Positions 17,750 to 27,352 of a stretch of DNA of 64,000 bases are shown here, one piece after another. The DNA lies in contig NZ_JAKILD010000015.1 of NCBI RefSeq assembly GCF_023283825.1, positions 62,001-126,000 of the forward strand, written 5' to 3'. The translations under genes were made by a program, and so were the position numbers. Position 1 is the stretch's first letter. Every line of letters starts with the position of its first letter. The notes beneath the pieces were generated by a model that saw only the letters and a list, made by a program, of their open reading frames with translations, searched no databases and had not been told where the DNA came from. Source of the DNA: Shewanella olleyana (GTDB lineage: Bacteria > Pseudomonadota > Gammaproteobacteria > Enterobacterales > Shewanellaceae).

Positions 17750-19879
17750 TTACTTAGCAGAACAGTTGAATTCACCACTGTAATCAAAGTTAAAGTTGTA
17801 AATAGTGAACCCTTCAGTCCCTTCTTTAGTCCCATCTTCTTGCTCGGTTGAAAGACCAGTGATCTTATCTGCACAACGGAAACCTTCTTCTAGTCTTGCA
17901 GAAGCAAATGACACACTAGTAGTGGTAGTTGGCGCTTCAAGCTCAAACACTTTAGCGTTAGGGAATGACAACTTTGTCCCTTCTTGCTCTTCTAAAAGAT
18001 CAGCCAAGTAGGTTTGTACTAAGTCACGGTTAACAATGGAACCATCTTCTTTAACGATAGTGGCATTATCAACACCAGGCATATCTGAGTTAGATGCACG
18101 ATAGTTATTGGTAATGACGTAGATTTCAGCATCATCTGCAATTTCAACACCGTTATAAGTTAGGCTAGTTAGCTGCTCACTATCCGTTGTGTCATACTTA
18201 AAACCATCAATATTGGTGTACTTAGACTCTTTTTCAACGTTAACTTTGTACTTAAGTAAACCATTACCTTCGGCATCAAAACCACCGAAGAATGCATCAA
18301 AGTTATAACCAGGGAATTCTTCAACAAGGAAGGTTTCACCGTCAGCTAGTGGTAAGCTTCTGTATGCATTTGAGTTAATCCACTCAATCCAGTTTCTCAT
18401 ATCTTTACCAGTCATTTTTAAAACGGCTGGGGTGTTGTTATCAAACACATAGATATCAGCAATTGATGCGTTAGTTAGCTCACCTTCTTGAATATTGGTG
18501 TAGTCAGCTCCGCCATTACGACCTGATTTAAAAGGTGCAGATACAGATAAGAGCAAGGCATCGTCAGATGCATCAGCAAAATCACCTGCTTCTTTCCATT
18601 TTTTTAACTGATGAAGCTGCGCTTCATTCACAACTTGCATAGATAAATCAGGCACCACTTGTGGGAAGAAGCTGTTCATGTTGACATCGATTTCGGCAAT
18701 CGTTTCAGCCATATACTCAACCGTGCCTTCATGTTCAGTTTCCACTAAATCTTCGATTTCGCCATCCGAACCTTCAACTAATGAACGAAGTGCAGCAGTT
18801 GACTTAGAATGATCAACAGACCACGTTTCGCCGCCATCTTTTGAGTTAAGTTTAAGATCAATAACACCTAATTTCGCGCCCCAGTAGCCTGGCATCACAG
18901 CTGGAATACCGTTAATTAAGCCTTTTTCTTCATCAACATCTGGAATGTCTCCGTACTCACCAGTGTCATTTGGGAAATCACGATGATCATGACCAAACAT
19001 GATGGCGTCAACATCGTCGACATAAGCTAAATGTAATGTGGCGTTTTCAGCAAATTCATCATCATTATTGTTCAAGCCAGAATGAGGAATTGCAACGATA
19101 ACGTCTGCACCTTCAGCTTTCATAATTGGTACGTAGTGCTCAGCCGTTTTCTTAATATCAGAAACAACAACATTACAGACTAAGTTAGATGCATCCCAAC
19201 CCATAATATCCGGTGGAGTGAAACCAATCACACCGACTTTAACAGTATGTGCTTTACCATCATCAGCGATAAATTCGCGATCTAAAATCACATATGGGTT
19301 ATACATATGCTCAGCTGCGTCATAGAACTCTTCAGTAATGCGAACTTCACATTCTTCAGTTGCATCGCTCACTTTTTCTAGCGAGTCATCAGCTTTCCAA
19401 ACGTTGGCACTTACATAAGGGAACTCAGAACCTTCAAGCGCTTCGCCTAGATATTCAAGGCCATAGTTGAACTCATGGTTACCTAAGTTAGCAGCGTCAT
19501 ACTCTAAGTGGTTCATCGCCTTGTAAACTGGGTGAGTTTCATCTTTAAGGTGTTCTGCGCCAAGAGCTGCCATGTAATCGCCCATTGGACTACCTTGGAT
19601 TAAATCACCGTTGTCAAACAACATGCTATTAGCCACTTCTTTGCGCGTTTCTGCAATCACTAAAGAAGTACGTGCTAAGCCCCACTCAGGTAGGTTCTCT
19701 TCGTTATCAGCTTGGCTAACAAAGTAATTGTAAGGCATTACGTTTGTATGGATATCTGTGGTTTCCATTAAACGAAGATCGAGACTAATCGAATCTTTTT
19801 TATCGTCTGATGAGTTACAACCCGCTAGTGCTGCTGCAACGCTTGAAACAAGAAGAAGCTTCTTAGCATTAAATTTCAT
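17750..19879 (-). CDS. Lipoprotein 2',3'-cyclic-nucleotide phosphodiesterase / 3'-nucleotidase (5'-nucleotidase family)
   Basis: Predicted 709 residues from the ATG at 19879, chosen because GGAG lies 6 nt upstream and the product then starts with a lipoprotein signal (AALAGC, Cys21). The metallophosphoesterase domain shows the full metal-site series: DIHTNVMPYNYF (Asp42, His44), FDNGDLIQGSP, NLGNHEFNYG, IPHSG and MFGHDH. The C-terminal half is the 5'-nucleotidase substrate domain. The TDIHTN-MPYNYF form resembles CpdB-type enzymes, which hydrolyse 2',3'-cyclic nucleotides and 3'-nucleotides in the periplasm so nucleosides and phosphate can be used. The lipid anchor differs from soluble E. coli CpdB. 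A single-gene unit with a long AT-rich leader. Confidence 0.85.
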   Translation of the reverse strand: MKFNAKKLLLVSSVAAALAGCNSSDDKKDSISLDLRLMETTDIHTNVMPYNYFVSQADNEENLPEWGLARTSLVIAETRKEVANSMLFDNGDLIQGSPMGDYMAALGAEHLKDETHPVYKAMNHLEYDAANLGNHEFNYGLEYLGEALEGSEFPYVSANVWKADDSLEKVSDATEECEVRITEEFYDAAEHMYNPYVILDREFIADDGKAHTVKVGVIGFTPPDIMGWDASNLVCNVVVSDIKKTAEHYVPIMKAEGADVIVAIPHSGLNNNDDEFAENATLHLAYVDDVDAIMFGHDHRDFPNDTGEYGDIPDVDEEKGLINGIPAVMPGYWGAKLGVIDLKLNSKDGGETWSVDHSKSTAALRSLVEGSDGEIEDLVETEHEGTVEYMAETIAEIDVNMNSFFPQVVPDLSMQVVNEAQLHQLKKWKEAGDFADASDDALLLSVSAPFKSGRNGGADYTNIQEGELTNASIADIYVFDNNTPAVLKMTGKDMRNWIEWINSNAYRSLPLADGETFLVEEFPGYNFDAFFGGFDAEGNGLLKYKVNVEKESKYTNIDGFKYDTTDSEQLTSLTYNGVEIADDAEIYVITNNYRASNSDMPGVDNATIVKEDGSIVNRDLVQTYLADLLEEQEGTKLSFPNAKVFELEAPTTTTSVSFASARLEEGFRCADKITGLSTEQEDGTKEGTEGFTIYNFNFDYSGEFNCSAK

Positions 19880-20970
19880 GTTCACTCCAAAGGAATTTTG
19901 ATTTATTTCACTCAAATCATTACCGCCGATTAAAAAACTCATTAACTCCCTAATAAAGCAGTAACTATTAACTAATATGTTTGGCGTCTCTAAAGACGGC
20001 GATAAATTAATTAAATTTAATAAACAAGTAAAGGAAACAATAGCCCCACAAAGAGAACAATTAACAACAAAACACTTATTAAACCGAGTAATAATTTCAG
20101 TAAAATAATAAATTTAAAATATAAAACTACATAAAAAGCACAAATTACAGTCAAATTAATTCCACATAAAGGTTACAGAATTATTAAAATAACTAATAAA
20201 TATTTATTTTAATATTGATAAAGATGTTTTTATGGTTACAAATATCTTAGTTAGCGATTAAATTTGCGGACTTTATAAATGGATAAAAATTGACCTAGTA
20301 CGAAAGAAATATGCTGCAGTATGAACACTCGTTAAATAGTAAAACTTAAAACCTTACAAAACAGCATGATAAACAAAAACGGGTTGAGGTGTGATTTACA
20401 AAAATGGAGCTTTAAGTAATTTTATTTTTTTCATAATAAGAAAAAAACACAAATTGTGGCTATTTAAGGCAACCCGCATTAGCTTTAAATGGATTTATGA
20501 TCATTAACTTTCAGTTCTGACAATATCATTAACCTTGATAAAGATTTAAATAGGTTTAAATCAGTAGCAAGTACAATAAAATTTAGTCTAATTATTTTTT
20601 TACTGCACACAACAACAAACGCAAACACAAAGAGCTAATTACAAACAAAGAGGTTTCAAGCAACTTAACCGCAACAGTTGATCATTACTTTTAAAAAGTT
20701 AAGTTTCATTTTTATTACGCATTGAATAACTAACAATAAACATAAAAATTTAATTACCCCCCTTCGTATCTATTTTTAAATACAAACTAACCAACTCGAT
20801 TTAAAAACTAACAATCCATAATAGAGAACAATAAGACAATGTAATTAGAATAGATATAACTAAAGTAGCTATTAATAACATTGATAAGTCATAGATTAGA
20901 TCAAAGAAGAATAGCGCTGCATTAAACTTAACCTACGACTTTTAAAAATGTGATAACTCAATTATTCCGG
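19880..20970. other. 1.1-kb AT-rich gene-free region between pilY1 and the nucleotidase gene
   Basis: No coding frame, RNA gene or repeat array was recognised. The stretch is strikingly AT-rich with many A/T tracts, clearly lower in G+C than the flanking genes. It must contain the nucleotidase promoter at the 19.9-20.1 kb side. It may be a decayed gene region or a target of xenogeneic silencers such as H-NS (inference). Confidence 0.6.
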
Positions 20971-23900
20971 TTAATTCTGACTATGGAAATAAATTTTATT
21001 CATTTGTAAGCCACCACTAATACAACGAGAATCACCTTCAGCACATCCGTCATCAAAACCTGGCGCTTTCTCCATATTATCACCAGCACGGCCAATACCT
21101 ATCATATACATATTATCCCCTCCCTCTTGCCCCTCAGGGACAACAATGGTTGGGGTATCGGGTATCCCCTCTCCAGTCTCATAATATAAGCTGGAATATG
21201 AACGTATGCCTCGGTGTAAATCAAAGCCGTATAAATGTCCTACTCCTGTGGTTAAACAAAGGTTTTCATCTTCTACGTCACCAGGGACATAAGAAGTAAA
21301 GAAGACTCGCCCCTTGGCAATAAGTGCTGCAGATAAACTCTTTTCACCTACATTTGAAAAGCTGTAATACCAGCCTTTTTTAGTACTGAATAACTTATTT
21401 GCAGAATCCGACAAAGGTGGCGCCTCGGTAACATCAAACAAATCATCGATCTCTAGCGCTTCTGGAATGGGATTTATACTGCCATTAAATGACCGAGTCA
21501 CCACATTACGATCCTGAATAACAAAGAATTTATCTGAACGTGTTTTATCTAATGGGTGTGGCCGATGCCCAGTCCCTACTGCTATCGCATCATAGGGAAT
21601 GGTTTGATACGTACTATAAGTGCTGCCATTGTCATTCACTTCATGCATATTCGTGAGCATCGTTTGTGCGATAATCGGTTCTGCAAAAAAACGGCGATCA
21701 TTAAACTGACTTTGACCACCTAGGCTTGCAAGTTTGTAGCCTGTCCACGGCGCATCTGCACCATTTGGCTCACCACTGGGCAAGTCCATCCGCCATATGT
21801 TGGCGCCTGTATCTGTTGCGTAAATTCTGTCAGTTAACCCATCGTTGTCGCTGTCGAGTATCGCCACTTTATTGGGGATACTGTCATTAATGCCAGCAAG
21901 TTGTGTTTTGCCCGTACCAAAACTGGTGCCGAAATGATGAACCAGTTCACCTGTATCAGCATCTAAAATGTAAACACCTCTACCAATAGTGTCATTTATA
22001 CCGACTGATTCACTGTCTTTCGTCGCTGGTGAATACCCGCCTCCAATAATGACCACAGGTTTCGCATTTTCAAGTGAGGTGTTCCCTGCAGGATATCCTG
22101 GAATATAGGTTACGACGGGTTCAGACCATGATTGACCCAGTTCACTCATGCCCATTGAGTTTGGATTGATCTGCCATTTAAATTTAGGAGAATCAGGATG
22201 AGTAATATCAAAGGCGTAATAAGCGTTACCTCCTCGGCGCATCCCCACAAATAGCCATGCTTTATCAATGTTATCGCCGCTTTTTTTAATATAAGCAACA
22301 GGAGAACTGTCCATACCGTAAACCGAGTGCACCCCAGTCTCGGGATTATCTCTTAACTCTCGCACGTTAGTGAGTAACTCTTTAGGCATAAATGCCCAAG
22401 ACTCATTTACCTCTTCACCACTATCGTTAAACATGTGCAATAAGCCGTGATTAGTGCCAATAAATAGCTTGATGTTTGGCGAGTTTTTAGTGCCATAATT
22501 AATTGCCAACGGCTTTGAATGCAGTGAATCTCCCATAATATCTTGGCGTAATTCGTTGGTAATATTGTTGTCGTTATCATCATCGACATCGTAGCCTTGG
22601 ATCCATTTGAATAAGTTATCTAATTCATCTTCTTGCACTCCCATGAAGCTGGCTAACTCTTCTTCACCACCTAACGCATTTTGTGCATTGTTCTTATTCA
22701 ATGGCTCAAAATTACTGAAACCCAAGTTGCTGTATATGGCTCGTTCAGTATTACCCTGTAAATGTTGCGCTGCGCCGCCTAATTGAACCGCGCTGCCATC
22801 ACCATTTCCTGCCATGCTGGTACAATCAACGGTCCAGTAAGTACAAGCTGACCCTTTTATTAAACCACCACTATCCAGTGCATCATTACCGTTAGCATCC
22901 TCCACAGTGCCATCACTTCCAACAGACAGTTTTTTCAAATTGCCTGACCATCGTGGCCCTTTAGAGGGTAAAAACATTGAATAATAAGCGGAGCTGTTGG
23001 TGTCGACTCGCCCTGAAGAAATTGCCGGAGAATTAAAAGATGCAGGCTTGTTTTGGACTTCAGCAAACACATTTTGCAGTGCTTTTTGCAGCGCATCAGC
23101 ACTTTTGGCTGAGTAATACTCTCCGCCGCCATTTTTTGCAGTCAGCTTAAGTAATGTTTCTGCGTTATCGGCTCCATCACTGAAACCAATGGTATGTGTT
23201 GTCACATTCTGGAAGTTATCTTCATTAGTATTAACGTCATTCTCATACATCCACTTTGATAATGCCGCAAGCCCGTTTCCTCCTGTAATAGTTTTGCCAA
23301 CTAACGTAGAAATAAGCCCATTGGAATAACCATCTCTAGTGGGTTCTCCATCCGTTATATAAACAATAGAAGCATTAGACTGGCAGCGTTTCCCCACAAA
23401 TGGCGAAATATATCTGCCATTAGATTCCGCGTTCATATCACGAGTGATATTGATGTCACCGGTATCCGCCTCATAGCCATTGGGTCTTGGCTGTGAATAA
23501 GGCTCCACAGGGTTATTACCAAAGTGAACATCTCCGCCACTGAAGTAGCGATAGGCTTCAAATAAAGTGTCACAAAGCGGCGTATAGTTTCGATATACCC
23601 CTTCAAGCCCTTGCACTTTGGTTAATAGAGACTTTTTATTTTGATCGGTAAAAGGTTGAATAGCATGAATTATCCTTCCACCCGAATTTTTATCTTTATC
23701 GTCCTTATTAAAAATAGCTAAACCAAAATCCACACCTGGCGTGTTAATAATGGTGTCTTCAATCACTCGTTTGGCGACATCCATACGGGTATAATTCATC
23801 GTGGATTTGTTGGAGTGATACCATTGCACGTATTTTTTTGTATAAAGCGTTATGGCAGTTCCAAGGCCAAATTGAGTGCTTTTTGATTTTGAAATCGCAT

Positions 23901-24507
23901 CATCAATTGAATCTTGGTCAGATCCAGGGGTTAGATAGGGTTTGTCATAACCATCAACAGGGAAACCATTCGGGTAAAAGGCATTGCTTTGCTGCTGACC
24001 TTGGCCATTACCTTGGTCTTGCTCAAGAATATCTTCAAGACAATCTAAGGTATCAATTTTATTACCTTTATCCATTGGTAATTCTGCCCAAGTACGGGTA
24101 CCAGCCTCGTAATGGCGTATATAACCAGTATACATGCCATACCGCTCAAGATAGTCGTGTGACTGAGCGCAACCATTATACTTAGAGAGAATATTGGCAC
24201 TGCTTGAAGTGCTCGGAATTGATTCTACATCATTGCTATAATAGAGAGTTGTCTGCCCATTTAAATTTTCATTTTCTTGGTCATACTGTTCATCAGCTTT
24301 AAAAATAACTTTACCAAAATTATTGTTACCTATGGTGCCGACATACTCCATACTCCCAGAAGTGTCGAAGATAATGAGCACTTGCGGGCGCTCATTGGTA
24401 CGAATACTAGACTCAGTCACATACAGTTCTGTATCGTCGGCTAAATTCTGTCCGCTATAGCCTGCAATAAAAAATAGCCCGGCACACACCAGTGTTTGTT
24501 TCAACAT
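20971..24507 (-). CDS. pilY1: PilY1/PilC-type pilus-tip adhesin and assembly factor
   Basis: Predicted 1178 residues with an N-terminal signal peptide. Residues about 43-500 form a von Willebrand factor A-like domain with the metal-ion site DTSGS (Asp48, Ser50, Ser52). The C-terminal half is the PilC/PilY1 beta-propeller. A calcium-loop motif DSDNDGLTDRIYATD occurs near residue 883, as in PilY1 proteins, where calcium binding controls pilus extension and retraction. It probably sits at type IV pilus tips, aiding assembly, adhesion or surface sensing. The gene follows pilX by 3 bp. The other minor pilin genes usually found here (fimU, pilV, pilW, pilE) are absent from the window. Confidence 0.92.
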   Translation of the reverse strand: MLKQTLVCAGLFFIAGYSGQNLADDTELYVTESSIRTNERPQVLIIFDTSGSMEYVGTIGNNNFGKVIFKADEQYDQENENLNGQTTLYYSNDVESIPSTSSSANILSKYNGCAQSHDYLERYGMYTGYIRHYEAGTRTWAELPMDKGNKIDTLDCLEDILEQDQGNGQGQQQSNAFYPNGFPVDGYDKPYLTPGSDQDSIDDAISKSKSTQFGLGTAITLYTKKYVQWYHSNKSTMNYTRMDVAKRVIEDTIINTPGVDFGLAIFNKDDKDKNSGGRIIHAIQPFTDQNKKSLLTKVQGLEGVYRNYTPLCDTLFEAYRYFSGGDVHFGNNPVEPYSQPRPNGYEADTGDINITRDMNAESNGRYISPFVGKRCQSNASIVYITDGEPTRDGYSNGLISTLVGKTITGGNGLAALSKWMYENDVNTNEDNFQNVTTHTIGFSDGADNAETLLKLTAKNGGGEYYSAKSADALQKALQNVFAEVQNKPASFNSPAISSGRVDTNSSAYYSMFLPSKGPRWSGNLKKLSVGSDGTVEDANGNDALDSGGLIKGSACTYWTVDCTSMAGNGDGSAVQLGGAAQHLQGNTERAIYSNLGFSNFEPLNKNNAQNALGGEEELASFMGVQEDELDNLFKWIQGYDVDDDNDNNITNELRQDIMGDSLHSKPLAINYGTKNSPNIKLFIGTNHGLLHMFNDSGEEVNESWAFMPKELLTNVRELRDNPETGVHSVYGMDSSPVAYIKKSGDNIDKAWLFVGMRRGGNAYYAFDITHPDSPKFKWQINPNSMGMSELGQSWSEPVVTYIPGYPAGNTSLENAKPVVIIGGGYSPATKDSESVGINDTIGRGVYILDADTGELVHHFGTSFGTGKTQLAGINDSIPNKVAILDSDNDGLTDRIYATDTGANIWRMDLPSGEPNGADAPWTGYKLASLGGQSQFNDRRFFAEPIIAQTMLTNMHEVNDNGSTYSTYQTIPYDAIAVGTGHRPHPLDKTRSDKFFVIQDRNVVTRSFNGSINPIPEALEIDDLFDVTEAPPLSDSANKLFSTKKGWYYSFSNVGEKSLSAALIAKGRVFFTSYVPGDVEDENLCLTTGVGHLYGFDLHRGIRSYSSLYYETGEGIPDTPTIVVPEGQEGGDNMYMIGIGRAGDNMEKAPGFDDGCAEGDSRCISGGLQMNKIYFHSQN

Positions 24508-24510
24508 GAT

Positions 24511-24954
24511 TTAACTTCCTGTAAATACTTCCTGTTCCACACCCGTCACGACAGTCAATGAGCCCAAATTACCGCGGCCAAAAGTGGCAGTACTGCTTAT
24601 TTCTGAACGGCGACAACTGACAGTATCTGCAGCATAAGCTTTGGAGGTACGTTGACAATTCACATCTTGAATCGTTAATGGCGAAATAACCGAATTCACA
24701 TTAAAATTCACATGAGCAATATTGAGCGGCTCAGCAATATTGGCCATTACAACACCTTTGTTATTTTCTAAGGCTAATGACTGCGCACCAATAGCAGCTA
24801 ACCTAGCCGCAACACTGTCAGAGCCAGCCCCAGCCATACGTAATGATTGGCTAGAATTTACGGCTAAACCCACTCCGATTATCGTCATAACAACGAGCAC
24901 AATGAGTGAGAAAAACAACACTATGCCTTGTTGCTTTTTAAATGAGCTTTTCAT
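24511..24954 (-). CDS. pilX: PilX-type minor pilin
   Basis: Predicted 147 residues. A short basic leader (MKSSFKKQQG) precedes the hydrophobic helix IVLFFSLIVLVVMTIIGVGL, matching prepilin peptidase cleavage after Gly10. As in other PilX proteins, the usual Glu5 of major pilins is missing. The SQSLRMAGAGSDSVAARLAAIGAQSLA segment fits the PilX N-terminal domain. It is expected in the inner membrane and pilus, priming assembly with PilY1. It is the first gene of a two-gene operon with pilY1. Chain length is short compared with many PilX proteins (often 160-200 residues). Confidence 0.82.
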   Translation of the reverse strand: MKSSFKKQQGIVLFFSLIVLVVMTIIGVGLAVNSSQSLRMAGAGSDSVAARLAAIGAQSLALENNKGVVMANIAEPLNIAHVNFNVNSVISPLTIQDVNCQRTSKAYAADTVSCRRSEISSTATFGRGNLGSLTVVTGVEQEVFTGS

Positions 24955-25357
24955 CCTTTAAGCCTTTTAAATAGATTACTTTTGTTAAGTGATATCTCAA
25001 CTTCAATAAGTAATCGAAATGATGTGAATTTAAGTTGTAACTTGTATAAATTTGGCATCTTACACCAGTTACAAAAAACAGAAAGTTCACAAAGAACAAT
25101 AAAGGCGAAATCACTGCAACAATTTGTATCCAAACAACAAATTAACAAATGTGACAGTGTTAACAATGGATAATCAAGCAAAAAAATTACTGATGCTATG
25201 TGTTAATGGGCGATAAGTTATAAAGCAGAAGAGCGACTGTGCTGAATCAACAAGACAGAGAAGTGACATAAAATAAAACCACTATCAGATAAATTAATAA
25301 TGGTTTTATATTGATCATTAACGATAGGTTTAACGCGTTAAAGTGACTAATTTAGCC
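24955..25357. other. Intergenic region upstream of pilX
   Basis: Contains the leader of pilX and, at its right end, a terminator for the DUF3144 gene (25272-25311). No convincing gene was found; short frames on both strands lack ribosome sites. Confidence 0.5.
25272..25311 (-). terminator. Probable terminator of the DUF3144 gene
   Basis: Imperfect arms ataaaaccac and taatggttttat surround an AT-rich loop. On the minus strand the stem is followed by attttat. Confidence 0.6.
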
Positions 25358-25663
25358 TTACTTTTGGGTTCTACGGTATTCGTCAAAGTTAGCAATATAA
25401 TCATCCATATTGCCTTCTAGCATCTTGGTATATTCGTCAACATAGTACTTCATCATTTCAGCTTTCTTTGACTGCATTTGTTCTGCGGTTTTAAAACCTG
25501 TAGAACCAAACCAAGCGTTATAACGTGTTAATGCATACATGAATGAAGCACTGATCTCGCCGGTTTTAATTTCAGGGTCTTGATTATGATCATTGGCCAC
25601 TTGAATAATCGCGTTAGCGCGATCGAAAAAAGCTTTGCTTGGCATTGTGTTTGATTCTGACAT
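25358..25663 (-). CDS. DUF3144 domain protein
   Basis: Predicted 101 residues from the ATG at 25663, which has AGGAA upstream; the frame runs further to 25807 without a ribosome site. The sequence (FFDRANAIIQVANDHNQ, SASFMYALTRYNAW, YYVDEYTKMLEGNMDDYIANFDEYR) matches the small alpha-helical DUF3144 family of marine gammaproteobacteria. Function unknown. No signal peptide or membrane helix, so cytoplasmic. Its leader carries a perfect palindrome at 25688. Confidence 0.8.
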   Translation of the reverse strand: MSESNTMPSKAFFDRANAIIQVANDHNQDPEIKTGEISASFMYALTRYNAWFGSTGFKTAEQMQSKKAEMMKYYVDEYTKMLEGNMDDYIANFDEYRRTQK

Positions 25664-25687
25664 GCTGAGGTTCCTAATAATGTGATA

Positions 25688-25720
25688 GTCATTAGCTAAT
25701 GACTTAGCTAAGTCATTAGC
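25688..25720. promoter_or_regulatory. Perfect 16-bp palindrome plus extra half-site upstream of the DUF3144 gene
   Basis: GTCATTAGCTAATGAC (25688-25703) is fully palindromic. TTAGCTAA (25704-25711) and another GTCATTAGC (25712-25720) follow directly. It may be an operator or an mRNA hairpin 25 nt before the start codon. Confidence 0.5.
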
Positions 25721-26375
25721 CAATTTTTGCCGACTTAAGCGGCTAGCCTTATCTATAGTGAGCTTAACGTACGTGCTTTTAAGCCAATAAACCGTAATGT
25801 TGTTCACAAACTGCGGCAGTGAGTTTTGATAACTGTGACCCGCTTCATTTTGCTAATAATCAAAACCATATCTGTTGCCACTTTTTACCCAATATACTTC
25901 CTATAGCTACCCCAATCCCAAAATAGTTTCCTAGCTGAAACATCGCATCACAATCGAACTGAGCTTTATCTGCAAGCAGAGCAAGGTATAAAAAAAGATA
26001 AAAATCGTTTACAAAGCACATGTAAAATCAACCACAACCCAACCAAGATAATTAACAAGTGTAATGTTAATGACTCAAGTCATGAGCAATAACATTGCTA
26101 ATAGACATTTCATCTGACTGAAATCGATTCGAAACAAAACTGATTTACGCTAGATTAACGATAAGAAAATACCACCTAATTTCATGAACTTACAAACCAG
26201 CACGATTCACCCTTTAGTTATTAACTATCTAAAAATTAGCGACTTACTCCATTGACAATAATTTTGTCGATTACCAATGCTTTTTTATTTTAATAGTGAG
26301 ATCTAGAACACTAGAACTGAGCGCACACTTGTACTCATAATGCCTCATTAGCAATATTGATCTTTGGAGTTTGTA
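25721..26375. other. Gene-free region between the DUF3144 and TM2 genes
   Basis: This is a divergent promoter region. No gene was recognised. The DUF3144 frame continues to 25807 but without a translation signal. Confidence 0.5.
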
Positions 26376-26708
26376 ATGCCTCAAGTAGCCTGTTCACAAT
26401 GCAATCAGAATATAGATTCTAATCATGTCACCTGCCCACAATGTCAGGCGATTCAAGGATTAGAAGCACTTTCAGGCATTGACCCAAATATTCGAATCAA
26501 AAACCAGAAATTCGCAATCTGGTTTGGTTTTCTATTCGGTGGCTTAGGTTTACATAAATTCTATTTAGGTCAGCACTTAAAAGGCAGCCTTTACTTAGTA
26601 TTCAGCTGGACTTTAGTGCCAATGGTGATGGGCTGGGTAGATTCAGTTCGTACCATGAAAATGAGCTCGTTTAACTTTGAGCAGCGCTATAGCAAACGAG
26701 CAATGTAG
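26376..26708 (+). CDS. TM2 domain membrane protein with zinc-ribbon N-terminus
   Basis: Predicted 110 residues. The ATG at 26376 has TTTGGAG 8 nt upstream. Two CxxC pairs near the N-terminus (CSQCNQN and CPQCQA) form a likely zinc ribbon. The TM2 domain follows: KNQKFAIWFGFLFGGLGLHKFYLGQHLKGSLYLVF, with two membrane helices joined by the usual GxHKFYLG turn. TM2 proteins are widespread and poorly understood. A single-gene unit with a terminator at 26730. Confidence 0.85.
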   Translation: MPQVACSQCNQNIDSNHVTCPQCQAIQGLEALSGIDPNIRIKNQKFAIWFGFLFGGLGLHKFYLGQHLKGSLYLVFSWTLVPMVMGWVDSVRTMKMSSFNFEQRYSKRAM

Positions 26709-26729
26709 CTCCTTGCTTGCATAAATGCC

Positions 26730-26768
26730 ATAAGACGCCAGCATATCGATTGATGCTAGCGTTTTTGT
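26730..26768 (+). terminator. Terminator of the TM2 gene
   Basis: Arms cgccagcat and atgctagcg, with one mismatch, followed by ttttt. Confidence 0.75.
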
Positions 26769-26893
26769 TACCTAGATCGCTAAACCTCTCAAACTTATAC
26801 CTTTACTCAATATCATAGTGCTATAGTGATTTTAGTTTTAAAGAAAACTTTTCAAAATAAAGAATTTCAATTCACCATTTCAGGGGAATACCT

Positions 26894-27151
26894 ATGTTAA
26901 ATGAGAATCATGCACTTATTTTTGACTTTCCAGAGTTTAAGAAAGACATTGTTTATTTGAATCATAAAGATAAAGAGTTTGAAACCTTATCCAAGCAGTA
27001 TCACTTGTTAGATTATGAAATACGCGAGTTAGAAGTTGAAGGTAGCCCAACTGATGACGAGCATATGCATCAGCTCAAAGTACAGCGAGCAAATTTAAAA
27101 GATGTGTTGTTCCTTAAGTTAAAGCAACATCACGACATAGAAACGTCTTAA
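26894..27151 (+). CDS. YdcH family (DUF465) small coiled-coil protein
   Basis: Predicted 85 residues; AGGGGA lies before the ATG. It begins ENHALIFDFPEFKKDIVYLNHKDKEFETLSKQYHLLDYEIRELE and continues as one helical hairpin ending LKDVLFLKLKQHH, the DUF465/YdcH pattern. These small cytoplasmic proteins have no firmly assigned role. It stands alone; an AT-rich hairpin (27181-27212, arms ttccatagctttt/aaaaagctatggaa) follows. Confidence 0.88.
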   Translation: MLNENHALIFDFPEFKKDIVYLNHKDKEFETLSKQYHLLDYEIRELEVEGSPTDDEHMHQLKVQRANLKDVLFLKLKQHHDIETS

Positions 27152-27352
27152 TTCCACTTAACAATCATGAATGACAGGAATTCCATAGCTTTTAATGAAA
27201 AAAGCTATGGAAATGGCAATACATTAGTATCCTTGTTTTTTCATTGTAATAAGCTTAATTGCCCTTAAATATAAAATATTGTTACCATGATGTTAGAAAA
27301 TCTATAAAAATAAAAATGGTCGTTTTACGCTCTTAAATAGAGAACCCTTAGC

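Noticed and set aside
24982-25173. Small plus-strand frame upstream of pilX
   Set aside because: It has no ribosome site, overlaps a similar frame on the other strand and shows no recognisable features.
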